Part shown: piece by piece, positions 19,401-27,832 of the stretch
Layout of the letters: each line of letters begins with the position of its first letter
How positions within the stretch are numbered: the stretch's first letter is position 1
NCBI GenBank assembly: GCA_964244725.1
Contig: CAXTJQ010000010.1
Location: 1 to 64,000, forward strand
Direction: 5' to 3'
From: Kumtagia sp964244725
GTDB taxonomy: Bacteria; Pseudomonadota; Alphaproteobacteria; Rhizobiales; Rhizobiaceae
Length of the DNA: 64,000 nucleotides
Position numbers and translations under genes: made by a program
The notes under the pieces: model-generated
Databases searched by the model: none
What the model saw: the letters and a program-made list of their open reading frames with translations, nothing else
Told to the model about the DNA's origin: nothing

Positions 19401-19536
19401 GCTGGCCGAGCCGCGCGTCGCCCAGCAGGAGGCGATCCGCGGTCAGTCCGATCCGAGCGTCGCCGCAGGCGAGATCGTCGCGCTGCTCGAGGGCGTGAGC
19501 GGGGTGCAGTCCGTGGCCCCTGAGGCTGTCTCATGA
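16426..19536 (+). CDS. dpdH: DpdH, P-loop ATPase
   Basis: A 1036-aa protein with a clear Walker A (GPSGIGKSHIIRWLD, near residues 70-85) and a likely Walker B (LVLLVEDFAAL, near 315). A proline-rich acidic linker near residues 585-605 separates the ATPase half from a C-terminal half of unknown fold. The first ATG after the dpdG stop (TGATG) is taken as the start. Position and size match DpdH of dpd clusters. It probably powers or regulates the restriction complex; this is inferred from context. Confidence 0.78.
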   Translation: MLEKYWPEADQVNACIKNEAETADVSVLLAVHQPSQLTTRNAGTNIETPASEQQLLEAFLSDDVPGGYLLFPITGPSGIGKSHIIRWLDAQLQRSSQRERLHIIRIPKSASLRKVVELILAPLAGDPRFEKSRADLTRAVAEVDKRKAVVLFRAQIENALTSRAEAMQIEVREHKDRAAELRPLIGHAQSLPKLFGDAALKDHFDATVLARVVARALQGREDGAEGDETQSQFFADDLILPDNIDLNNAALSVKTYYQTQLAVSDARRRQAAVDLLNAIVDSAIGNVFQLEQSTGGISLQEIILGVREILLKDDMDLVLLVEDFAALSGIQDVLLKVCVQEGAYAGKKIRATMRTALALTDGYLASRDTILTRAQRVWVVGNRQQSDDEIKTAVVDLVGAYLNAARWGEDGLRTRFNRRGAGEGLTDWLPPWHDEEQTDAEGEALNAFGYSARSHALFPFNRLAVEQLIQRHLTEAGKLAFNPRRVINEILRRPLLMRGSFVSGAFPPADFHGLRPNLYLAGLVREASQPEAVKRRLNSALAVWAGNAADQSELAHVPPAIFTTFSLPTPADLANVAFVPDERPASPPTPPGQEEEAPPAPPSRPVAQDPRVVAWSKKLDAWAAGTELVQVDARELRAALAAMLKGAINWPSLRIPDQEIKATWLSIAGARNNPVAGRVLVVWDRHEDEDATLREGFLGALRFGFNGNRWDYPEADIDYVASAAIIDRLVAQLVPMLVAEANAQTAVVGRALLNQSRIVGLSPPVRPGAAEPLLRGLFSPPPQTDAQLFEEGWDQLRAQAVGSINGRNTRSMLQTLLLDRTASYQGSGNKPFAIDSPRLLDALSGEAPTGALPEGLPDEARSFIPTMSEARLWTRLQTVIAKLRSFREEIADFVDDSLDKNAFVADLRQIIPLLQKTNCWPAAVSIKHAEFEMRLTEFQTSRFVELVAKTATIVDEADREQIPKLLNALGSIDLGLIQRTMSFLKIANDILTLAEPRVAQQEAIRGQSDPSVAAGEIVALLEGVSGVQSVAPEAVS

Positions 19537-20267
19537 GCACCTCGCTTCCTGCGCGCACCAAGGCCCTGCGCGACCGCCTCGTGACGCTCGACCAACTCGG
19601 CGCCAATGTCGAGGAAACTGGCCTGCTAGAGGATCTGCGGTCCGATCTCGCCGCGCCGGCCGCCGAGCTCAGCCGGGCGCTGGATCAGCGCACGCTTCTG
19701 GTCGATTCCGGGATCGCCGCGGCGGCACCTGCGAGCCTCGACGCCGCGCGCAAGCGCGCAGCCGCGCTTCTCGAGAAATTCACGGCGGAAAGGAAGGCGG
19801 CGACGCTTAAAAAGGGTGTCGGCTGGGCCAATCTGGTCCGCGATATCAAGGCTGCGTCGAGCGATGTCGCCACCATGGTGATCAAGAGCTGGAAGGCCTA
19901 TCGCCAGGAGGTGTTTACCGGCGAGGCCCCCGGGGTCGTCAAGGGTCGCATTGCCTTCACACCGGCCAATGGCGCGGCGTTCAAGCGCTATGAGCAGCTT
20001 CATCAGGCCTTCCGGCTGGAATTCGAACGGCTGCCTGCCGATCGCGCGGCGATCGAACGCGTGCGTTCGCTTGCCGCAGAATTGACTGCGACGGCTCAAA
20101 ACTTCGACTATGCCGTCCCCGCCGAGGTGAAGCGCTTCCTGGAAGCCGTGCAGAGCGGCGGCGCGACGCTCGATCTGCTGACCGAGACGGTGAAGACCTG
20201 GCTGACCGACAACGACGCCTTCGCCAGCTATCGCATCCTTCCGCGGGGTGCCGATGGAGGCCGATGA
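19533..20267 (+). CDS. dpdI: DpdI
   Basis: A 244-aa mostly helical, charged protein with no recognised catalytic motif. Heptad-like stretches (residues 65-100 and 140-190) suggest coiled coil. Assigned as DpdI by position between dpdH and dpdJ. In Salmonella dpdI contributes to the restriction-like phenotype. It overlaps dpdH by ATGA and dpdJ by 14-20 bp. Confidence 0.7.
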   Translation: MSTSLPARTKALRDRLVTLDQLGANVEETGLLEDLRSDLAAPAAELSRALDQRTLLVDSGIAAAAPASLDAARKRAAALLEKFTAERKAATLKKGVGWANLVRDIKAASSDVATMVIKSWKAYRQEVFTGEAPGVVKGRIAFTPANGAAFKRYEQLHQAFRLEFERLPADRAAIERVRSLAAELTATAQNFDYAVPAEVKRFLEAVQSGGATLDLLTETVKTWLTDNDAFASYRILPRGADGGR

Positions 20268-23200
20268 AACCCTGCTGCTCGCCGCACTCGATCAGATCGA
20301 GCAGCGCGAAGCCCGGCTGCTGACCTGGGGATTGGTCGACGGCCATGTTTCGGCGGGTGAGTTGCATGGGATCATCGATGCCCTGCTCGACGATGCCGTG
20401 GTCGGCGCCGGGGTCAGGTTCCACGATGCCGGCGAGGTGATCGCCGAGCTGATCCGCCGCGCTCTGCTGTTCGATATCGGCGAAGAGCCGGCTACCCGCT
20501 ACCGCTCGCGCATGGCCGAGGGCGTGCGGCTGCTGTTCCGGCTTCGCCAGCTGTTTCCGCAGCATCGGGGGCCGATTGGCTGGCAGACCGCGCCGACGCT
20601 CGTCGCCGACTTCCGGTTCATCTGGCGCCGGCGCCGCTATCCGCGGCGCGACATCGACGCCGCCGCGGCGCTGGCGCGGATCGGCGCTGCCACGACCGAC
20701 CCGTCGGCGCGTGCGGCCCTGTCCGCGCTGGTCGAAAGCTTCGGGTCGACGTTCGCGCTTGCCGGCTTCCAGGTCGACGCCGCCGCCCGAATCCTCGGGG
20801 GGTTCGAGGGATCGCAGTCGATCGCCACACTGGTCAGCGCGGGCACTGGCAGCGGCAAGACGCTGGCGTTTTATCTGCCGGCGTTGTCGCGTGTCGCGTC
20901 GCATATCCAGCGCGATGCGGTCGGTGATCGCTGGGTCAAGGTGCTTGCGCTCTACCCGCGCAACGAGTTGCTCAAGGACCAGTTTGCCGAAGTATACAGC
21001 CAGGCCCGCCGCCTGGATGCGACCTTGGCCGCGCGCGGCCGGCGCAAGATCCTGATCGGCACCTTCTTCGGCCCGACGCCGCGCACGGCGGAAAAGGCGC
21101 ATGAAGCGCGCAGCGGCTGGCGCGCGACATCGGACGGCCTCATCTGCGAGTATCTGCGCTGCCCGTCGCCCGGTTGCGACGGCGACATGGCCTGGCGCGA
21201 CGCGGATCGGCGCGCCAATCGCGAGCGCCTCGAATGCCTGGAATGCGCAGGGTCAATCGACAGCGACGAGATCATTCTCACGCGCCAGAGGCTGCAGACC
21301 GAAGCGCCGGACATTCTGTTCACGACGACCGAGATGCTCAATCAGCGCATGGGCGACGACCGGTTCCGGCACCTGTTCGGGATTGGCGAGCGCGCGCAGC
21401 GCCCCGTCGAGATGATGCTGCTCGACGAGGTCCACACCTATGCCGGAAGCTCGGGCGCGCAGGTCGCATTCCTGCTGCGGCGCTGGCGCCGCCTCGTGCG
21501 CCGGCACGTGAGCTTCGTTGGCCTGTCCGCTACGCTCAAGGATGGCGCTCGCTTCTTCGCGCAATTGACCGGCCTGTTCGAACAGGCGTCGGTCGAGATC
21601 ACGCCGGCCAACAGCGACATGATCGCCGAAGGCGCGGAATATCTTCTGGCGCTTCGGGGCGACCCGGTGTCGCGCACCGCCCTACTGTCGACGACGATCC
21701 AGACCGGCATGCTCCTGTCGCGGCTGCTCGATGCGCCCGACGAGCGAAAGAGCCGGGGCATCATTGGCGAGCGCGTCTTCCTGTTCACCGACGATATCGA
21801 CGTCACCAATCGCATGTATTTCGCCATGCTGGATGCAGAGGGACGCCGGAGCAGCGGCGCGCCCGACCTTGCGAACCGGCCGGATGGTGGGCTTGCATCG
21901 CTGCGCCGGCCATTGCCAGTCGAGCAGCGCAAGCTCCACGGCCAGGACTGGGAAGCGGTCGTCAACATTGGCCACAGCCTGCAGCCGCAGGATCGCAAGT
22001 CGGTCGGCCGGGTGATGTCGATGGACCCGGGCGTCGGCAACAATCTCGACATCATTGTCGCGACAGCGTCGCTCGAGGTCGGCTTCAACGATCCGCGGGT
22101 CGGTGCGGTTATCCAGCACAAGGCGCCGCGCGACGTTGCCCAGTTCCTCCAGCGCAAGGGCCGCGCGGGACGTTCGCGCACGATGCGTCCGTGGACCGTC
22201 GCCGTACTATCGGATTATGGGCGCGATCGGCTCGCCTACCAAGGCTATGATCTGCTGTTCGATCCCGAGCTGCCGCTGCGCACGCTGCCGGTCGGCAACC
22301 GCTATGTCATGCGCATCCAGGCGGTCTACGCGACGCTCGACTATTTGAGCCAGGCGCTTGGCTCGTCGCGCCAGGGCAGCGTCTGGCTGGACCTTTCGAC
22401 AAGTACCGACAGCAGCTACCAGCGCGCGCGCCAGACTTCGCTGGCGAGCCTGATCCGGCGCATCCTGACCATACCGGCCGAGCTGGATCGCTATACCGCC
22501 TATCTCGCCTCGGCCCTGAAGATCGACGAAGGCGCCATTGCGCCGCTGCTCTGGGACCATCCCCGGCCGTTGATGACCCAGGTCCTGCCGACGGCGCTGC
22601 GCCGGCTCGAGAGCAATTGGCGGGCCTGGGGGCGGGCCGGCGACGATTTCCAGGTGTTCAATTCGCCCTTGCCCGAGTTCGCACCGGCCAATCTGTTCAG
22701 CGATCTCAACCTGCCCGAAGTCAACATCGTGCTGCCGCAGCCGGGAAGCGCGACACCCGACGAAGTGGCGATGCCGATCGCCCAGGCACTGCGCGAGTTC
22801 GCGCCGGGCCGCGTGTCTCGGCGCTATGGCATCAGCCATGCGTTCGAGCGGCACTGGATGTGCCCGGCGCTCGACCAGAACCGTGAGCAGAGGGTGCCGC
22901 TGGAGCCGTTCGCGCGGGTCGACCGGCTCGGAGACTGGCAGATCGCGATTGCGGGTTCGGTCCGCCAGGTTCCTGTCTATCGCCCCCGCGTCCTGGAGGT
23001 CCAGCCGCCGCCAGGACCGATCGTCGACACATCGAACGCCCGATTGCGGTGGCAGAGCCAGCTGGTCGCGCGTGAGCCGGGCCTGGTGCTGGACCCGCCG
23101 CGGGGCAGCCCCTGGACACCCTTAATCGAGGATGTGCGCTTCTACAGCCATGAAGGGCTCAGCCCGATCGAGGTACGCCGGATGGCGCTTGGCAGCGACG

Positions 23201-24807
23201 CCGGCATTCGCTTCCGCGACGGCGGGTCGCTTTCCAAGGAGTTCATCTTCGAGGTCGGCGGCGAGGCGGCGGCGCTCGGCTTCAGCCTCGTGGTCGATGC
23301 GATGTGCATCCGCCTGCGCTTTCCGGAGGCCTTGTGGTCCAACCTCGGGGACGAAACTGATCCACGCTACCGCGCGATGCGCACCGCTCGGTTTCATCAC
23401 CAGGCGGTCCACGGTCCCTTTCTGCAGACGGTCGACAACCCGTTTGCGCGCGACTGGCTGGCGCACCTCATGCTGGCGGCCCTCAGCAATGAGGCCATGG
23501 CGCGCGGCATCACCTTGCGCGAGGCGTTGGCGCGCCTTGCCGACGGCAGCGCGGAGCTCGATCTCGGCCGGACGCTCAACATCCTGTTCCAGTCGGCGAT
23601 CGTCGACGATGCCAATGCGCAGGGCAATCAACAGGACAAGTTGCGCCAGGATTTGGCGGGATTCCTCGCCGACCGGCAGGTCGTCGACAGCCTGTTCAGC
23701 CTCGCCGCCATTCTGTGGACGCCGATCGACGCCGGGTGGGAACCATGGCTGCGCGAGCGCTATGCCTCGACCGTCGGCGCGGCGGCGCTGAGCGCGATCA
23801 CGAGCCTCTGCCCGCAGATCGATGCCGACAGCCTGGTGCTCGACCTCACGGCCGGCCCCCGCGAAGGCGACGATGTTCTTGCCGGTATGGCCGATAGCGA
23901 GATCTGGATCAGCGAGATGACGCCGGGCGGCAACGGCCAGATTGAGGAAGCTCAGCGTCAATATGTCGAGGATCCGCGGCGCTTCTTCAGCCTGATGACG
24001 GCAGCACTGCGCGACAATGATTTCTCGCTGAGCGACTTCCAACTGGGTCGCTTCCTCTCCACCGTGGTCGAAGGGGACCCGGACGATCCGCTGCCGGCCG
24101 CCACGCGGGGCTTCCGGCACACATCGGGTGCGGAGGAGAGCCATGCGGCATTTACCGCGCTTCGCCATGTCCTGGCGGAAGAGGGCTTCGTCACCTTCCA
24201 TGCCTTCCTCGTGGCGCTCGCCAATCGCATCCTGCGCCCCGGCTCAAGCGGCGACAGCGACGCCTTCTTCCTCGATGCAGTGCGGTTATGGAATGCCGAG
24301 GAAGCGCGGCTGGGCGTCGAACTCGACGCGCGCGTTCTCGCCTATCGGCTTGCGCGGTCCGACGACATCGATGCCGCGCTTGGGCTCGCTGGCATCGATG
24401 CGCCCACGGTTAACCCGGACCAGTGGCGGTTTGGGGTGATCTACGGGCTGCTTTGGCCGCGGGGTCAGCATATTCGGCAATCGGGCGTGCGCATCTATTC
24501 TCCATTCGCCGAGCTGCCAGCGCCCGACCCGTTACTGCTGCAATCCTATCTTGCCGAGGATGCGAGCCTTATCGATCTCGAGGTCGATGGTTGGCAGGAT
24601 CAGTGTCTCGATCGGCTTGCCGACGTCGGCGCCGCAACCCTGGTCTGCCCGATGGAGGCGGCGGCCTTGCTTGCCGATGCCTTTAGCTTCCTCGCCACCA
24701 ATCCGGTCCAGACGGTCTATCTGTCGGTGTTCGCGCGGGTCCAGGCCGTCCGCCGTGTCGAAAACGTCTTCCATGTCGATGTCGACGTCGCGGAGGCGCT
24801 GCAATGA
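20248..24807 (+). CDS. dpdJ: DpdJ, large DEAD/DEAH-box helicase
   Basis: A 1519-aa helicase. Walker A SAGTGSGKTLAFYLPAL is near residues 195-211, the Walker B variant LLDEVHTYAGSSG near 391, and motif V-VI ATASLEVGFNDPRVG and QFLQRKGRAGRSR near 606-650. A four-Cys cluster (CPSPGC and CLEC, near 310-335) probably binds zinc between motifs. The large C-terminal half is unassigned. GTG 20248 and ATG 20254 are both possible starts. Helicases of this build occur in several anti-phage systems. It overlaps dpdK by ATGA. Confidence 0.88.
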   Translation: MPMEADETLLLAALDQIEQREARLLTWGLVDGHVSAGELHGIIDALLDDAVVGAGVRFHDAGEVIAELIRRALLFDIGEEPATRYRSRMAEGVRLLFRLRQLFPQHRGPIGWQTAPTLVADFRFIWRRRRYPRRDIDAAAALARIGAATTDPSARAALSALVESFGSTFALAGFQVDAAARILGGFEGSQSIATLVSAGTGSGKTLAFYLPALSRVASHIQRDAVGDRWVKVLALYPRNELLKDQFAEVYSQARRLDATLAARGRRKILIGTFFGPTPRTAEKAHEARSGWRATSDGLICEYLRCPSPGCDGDMAWRDADRRANRERLECLECAGSIDSDEIILTRQRLQTEAPDILFTTTEMLNQRMGDDRFRHLFGIGERAQRPVEMMLLDEVHTYAGSSGAQVAFLLRRWRRLVRRHVSFVGLSATLKDGARFFAQLTGLFEQASVEITPANSDMIAEGAEYLLALRGDPVSRTALLSTTIQTGMLLSRLLDAPDERKSRGIIGERVFLFTDDIDVTNRMYFAMLDAEGRRSSGAPDLANRPDGGLASLRRPLPVEQRKLHGQDWEAVVNIGHSLQPQDRKSVGRVMSMDPGVGNNLDIIVATASLEVGFNDPRVGAVIQHKAPRDVAQFLQRKGRAGRSRTMRPWTVAVLSDYGRDRLAYQGYDLLFDPELPLRTLPVGNRYVMRIQAVYATLDYLSQALGSSRQGSVWLDLSTSTDSSYQRARQTSLASLIRRILTIPAELDRYTAYLASALKIDEGAIAPLLWDHPRPLMTQVLPTALRRLESNWRAWGRAGDDFQVFNSPLPEFAPANLFSDLNLPEVNIVLPQPGSATPDEVAMPIAQALREFAPGRVSRRYGISHAFERHWMCPALDQNREQRVPLEPFARVDRLGDWQIAIAGSVRQVPVYRPRVLEVQPPPGPIVDTSNARLRWQSQLVAREPGLVLDPPRGSPWTPLIEDVRFYSHEGLSPIEVRRMALGSDAGIRFRDGGSLSKEFIFEVGGEAAALGFSLVVDAMCIRLRFPEALWSNLGDETDPRYRAMRTARFHHQAVHGPFLQTVDNPFARDWLAHLMLAALSNEAMARGITLREALARLADGSAELDLGRTLNILFQSAIVDDANAQGNQQDKLRQDLAGFLADRQVVDSLFSLAAILWTPIDAGWEPWLRERYASTVGAAALSAITSLCPQIDADSLVLDLTAGPREGDDVLAGMADSEIWISEMTPGGNGQIEEAQRQYVEDPRRFFSLMTAALRDNDFSLSDFQLGRFLSTVVEGDPDDPLPAATRGFRHTSGAEESHAAFTALRHVLAEEGFVTFHAFLVALANRILRPGSSGDSDAFFLDAVRLWNAEEARLGVELDARVLAYRLARSDDIDAALGLAGIDAPTVNPDQWRFGVIYGLLWPRGQHIRQSGVRIYSPFAELPAPDPLLLQSYLAEDASLIDLEVDGWQDQCLDRLADVGAATLVCPMEAAALLADAFSFLATNPVQTVYLSVFARVQAVRRVENVFHVDVDVAEALQ

Positions 24808-25343
24808 GCTTCGAGACGCGACGCATCTTCAAGAGCGCGGTCACCAGTCAGAATCTGATCCGCGAACTGCTGCAGATGATGTTCCTCGGCGAACTGCTCG
24901 CACCTGGCGGCCAGCGCGCCTGGCTCGTCAGCCCGTGGATCAGCAATATTGTCCTGTTCGACAACCGCGCCGGCGGTTTCGGCACGATCGATCCCGAATG
25001 GGGCAATCGCGAGATCCGGCTGATTGAGGTGATGACTGACGTGATGGCGCGCGGGACGGCGCTGGGCATCGCCACCAGCCTCGACAGCCACAATAATCCG
25101 CTGATTGACGCGCTCACCATGGCCGCCGACGAAGGCGGACTCGCCGACAAGCTGTGCATCGTCCGCCGCCAGCACCTGCACATCAAGGGCGTGCTGCTGA
25201 AACGCGGCCTGCTGACGGGCTCGATGAACCTCACCTATAACGGCCTCGAGCTCAACGACGAGATGGTCGTCTACGACACGACCCCCAAGACGCTCGCCGA
25301 GGCGCGGATCAATTTCGAATCCTATGTCGGGGCCGGCAGATGA
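24804..25343 (+). CDS. dpdK: DpdK, phospholipase D-like nuclease candidate
   Basis: A 179-aa PLD-superfamily protein with one HKD-type motif: His126-x-Lys128, then GSMN (139-142). A single motif per chain implies a dimer with a shared active site, as in Nuc-type nucleases. This is the only obvious hydrolase in the restriction arm of the operon and is therefore a good candidate for the DNA-cutting subunit; this is inference. It overlaps dpdJ and the next gene by ATGA. Confidence 0.85.
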   Translation: MSFETRRIFKSAVTSQNLIRELLQMMFLGELLAPGGQRAWLVSPWISNIVLFDNRAGGFGTIDPEWGNREIRLIEVMTDVMARGTALGIATSLDSHNNPLIDALTMAADEGGLADKLCIVRRQHLHIKGVLLKRGLLTGSMNLTYNGLELNDEMVVYDTTPKTLAEARINFESYVGAGR

Positions 25344-27607
25344 TCGAGCATCTGCCCCCGCAGGAACAGGCTTGGCTGGCTCGATTCTTCGCGAGCCCGA
25401 ATGAGTTGAGCTGGTCGTCGCTTCTCGACGGATCGGCACCGCCGATCGAGGCGGATCAGGTTCGACAATGGCTCAGCCTTCTCGGCTCGCGTGCCGCCGC
25501 GCCGCTATTCCTGCCGTTTATGCGCGGAGGGGTGGTCACGGGCTGGTACGCGACGACGCAAGGCGTGTCAGGTGGCTATGAGCTCGGCGACGAGATCAAT
25601 GCCTGGCTTGGTCCAACTTGGCTCAGCCGGTTTGAGCGTGTGTCCGAGGATTCGAACGACCCGATGACGATAGCGCTGCGGGATCGCTTCGGGGGCACCG
25701 TCTATTGGTTCACCGGTGCCGACGACGCAGCGATGCAGACCATCTCTGCAAGGCTGAGCGAGTTTGCGTGCGTTCTTGAACGCCGGCCGCTCGCGACACG
25801 GACGCGTGTCCGCCCCGTCGGGGCGATCCGCAGCGACTTCGAACGGGCCCTGCTTGCCGGTGATGAGGCGCAGGCCGAGGCGATGATAGCCGAGTTCAAG
25901 CAGACTGGGCGTCTCAACGAAGAGAATCTGCGCTACCTCGAGGTGCGGCTGAGTGCAGGGCTTGGACTGTGGCCGCAGGTCGCGCGCGACCACTGGCTCA
26001 TTAAGACCTTGGCCGATCTCGCGCTGCCGCCACAGATCCTCGCCGACCTGATCGAGGCGCTGTACAGGACATATGTTGAAGAGGCGGAAGCGGCAGGTGA
26101 TGGTGCCGCGATGCGTGACGCGTTCGCGCGGCAGGTTGCAACACCCTATCCCAAACTGTTCGCGTCGCGCCGGGGTATTCGTGCGCCGCGGGTGGTCAAG
26201 GCGTTCGCGCTTTACGAGCAACTTCAGCCTAACGCTGACGCAGCGATCATCGACGCACTGCTCGCGCTGTTGCCAACCGGGACCGATACCGCGCTGTTCG
26301 GAATTGCACCGATGCCGCAGCCGGTCCCAGCGTCGGCCGCTACGCTGGATCAAGCCGACGAAGCATTCGACGACGGCCAGTTCGATCGCGCATTCGAATT
26401 CTACCTGCGGCTGCCGGCCGGCAGGAAGACGATCAGCAGGCTGGTCTCTTGCGTGGGCATGATCGGGACCGATGAGGCGCGCGATCGTCTGTTCGCGGTC
26501 GTTGACGAAGCGGGCGAAGATCTTGTCGGCAGCTTGGCTCCGGCTATCGCGGCGAGGCTCGAGGGGCTAAGGAAAGCGGAGAGCGTAGACGGGTCTCCAT
26601 CCCCCGACACAGCGGACCTCACCTGCACAGACCCGTGGATGCGCTGGGCCAAGCAATTGCAGGCAGGTCATGACCTCGCCGGTGCTGAGCGCGATGCGCA
26701 ATCGGCTCCGACCAATTGGGATGCATCGGCGATCAGGCAGAGCGGTCAACTGGCGCAGCAGTTTGCCGATATCATCGGCCGGTTGAATGACAACGCCAGT
26801 GTTGTCGCCCGGACCGCGGTGCCGCAGATATATGCGAGCTTCTTTCCGGATGAGGTGCAGCCATCGCCGGCCGCGCGGCCCGTCGCATCCTTGCTGTTCC
26901 TGCTGATCGCAATGGACGACGCGCTCTCGCGGGCCGATCTTGATCTGCTGGCCCAACTGTCCGGTTTGCTGATCGAACAGGGTCTGTCATCGGACGATTA
27001 CGTGTCCCTGATGGGTGATCTTGAGGATGTGCAGAAGCGGATCGGCTCCTATGCCTATCTGCCGTGGAGCTTGGATGTGAGCGAGGCGCTTGCGATCCTT
27101 CCTTGCCCGTCCGCCGAAGCTCGCGAAGCTCGCCTGAGGCTGTTTCTTCAGGTGCTCGGGCAAGCGGCTGGCTTCGCCCATCGGCTGGCACCGGCCGACC
27201 TGCTCCCGATCGAGACGCTGGCGAAGGATTACGGTGTTGGGTCGGAGGCGGTCACAGCGCTAAAGCGCGAGGCGGCAACGGACGGCGCCAGTGCGGCGTC
27301 ACTGCCGAATCTCGATGGCAAGACGATCGGCATTTACACGCTGGCTGAGGCTGCAGGGAGCCGGGCGAAAGCGGCGCTGGAGGATCTGTTCCCGGGGTGC
27401 AAGGTGATCGTGAATTCGGATCTTGTCGCGACCGCGCAGCTCACTAGCCTCGCAAAAGCCGCCGACCTGTTCGTTTTCGCGTGGAAGAGCAGCAGTCACC
27501 AGGCCTTTTACTGCGTGAAGGATGCGCTGGCGGGCAAGGAGCCGATCTGGGCGCCCGGGAAGGGAACGGCCAGCATCTTGCGCGCGGTACTAGAACAGGT
27601 CGGATGA
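25340..27607 (+). CDS. DpdD candidate
   Basis: A 755-aa protein with no recognised enzymatic motif, largely helical with repeat-like segments in the middle (residues 330-450). The C-terminal 100 residues form an alternating alpha/beta fold (KTIGIYTLAEAAGSRAKAAL, CKVIVNSDLV, DLFVFAWKSSSHQAFY) resembling a receiver or Rossmann-like module without obvious catalytic residues. Size, operon position and this C-terminal module fit DpdD, the one dpd gene otherwise missing. Assignment is by exclusion. It ends the operon. Confidence 0.6.
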   Translation: MIEHLPPQEQAWLARFFASPNELSWSSLLDGSAPPIEADQVRQWLSLLGSRAAAPLFLPFMRGGVVTGWYATTQGVSGGYELGDEINAWLGPTWLSRFERVSEDSNDPMTIALRDRFGGTVYWFTGADDAAMQTISARLSEFACVLERRPLATRTRVRPVGAIRSDFERALLAGDEAQAEAMIAEFKQTGRLNEENLRYLEVRLSAGLGLWPQVARDHWLIKTLADLALPPQILADLIEALYRTYVEEAEAAGDGAAMRDAFARQVATPYPKLFASRRGIRAPRVVKAFALYEQLQPNADAAIIDALLALLPTGTDTALFGIAPMPQPVPASAATLDQADEAFDDGQFDRAFEFYLRLPAGRKTISRLVSCVGMIGTDEARDRLFAVVDEAGEDLVGSLAPAIAARLEGLRKAESVDGSPSPDTADLTCTDPWMRWAKQLQAGHDLAGAERDAQSAPTNWDASAIRQSGQLAQQFADIIGRLNDNASVVARTAVPQIYASFFPDEVQPSPAARPVASLLFLLIAMDDALSRADLDLLAQLSGLLIEQGLSSDDYVSLMGDLEDVQKRIGSYAYLPWSLDVSEALAILPCPSAEAREARLRLFLQVLGQAAGFAHRLAPADLLPIETLAKDYGVGSEAVTALKREAATDGASAASLPNLDGKTIGIYTLAEAAGSRAKAALEDLFPGCKVIVNSDLVATAQLTSLAKAADLFVFAWKSSSHQAFYCVKDALAGKEPIWAPGKGTASILRAVLEQVG

Positions 27608-27615
27608 GGCGCTCG

Positions 27616-27631
27616 CACGCGCTGTCGCGTG
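27616..27631 (+). terminator. Possible dpd operon terminator hairpin
   Basis: CACGCG (27616-27621) pairs with CGCGTG (27626-27631) around a CTGT loop, nine bases after the last dpd gene. No T tract follows, so intrinsic termination is uncertain. The rest of the 225-bp gap to the ABC-3C genes shows no gene. Confidence 0.3.
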
Positions 27632-27832
27632 TGGGGCGACTTGGCTACGTAATGATGACGACGATGGCGATGCCGCATTGATGCAGGTGCAGATGCCGCG
27701 GAGCGTCTAGTGGTGACCTGAGCCATATGGGCCGCCTTAGGTGACCGCCACCATGAGGTTCGGTTGATCTTCACCGAGGGTTACTTGCCTTTAATGGCCC
27801 AATCTCAGTAGCTACGTCCTCAGGGGGAGCTT

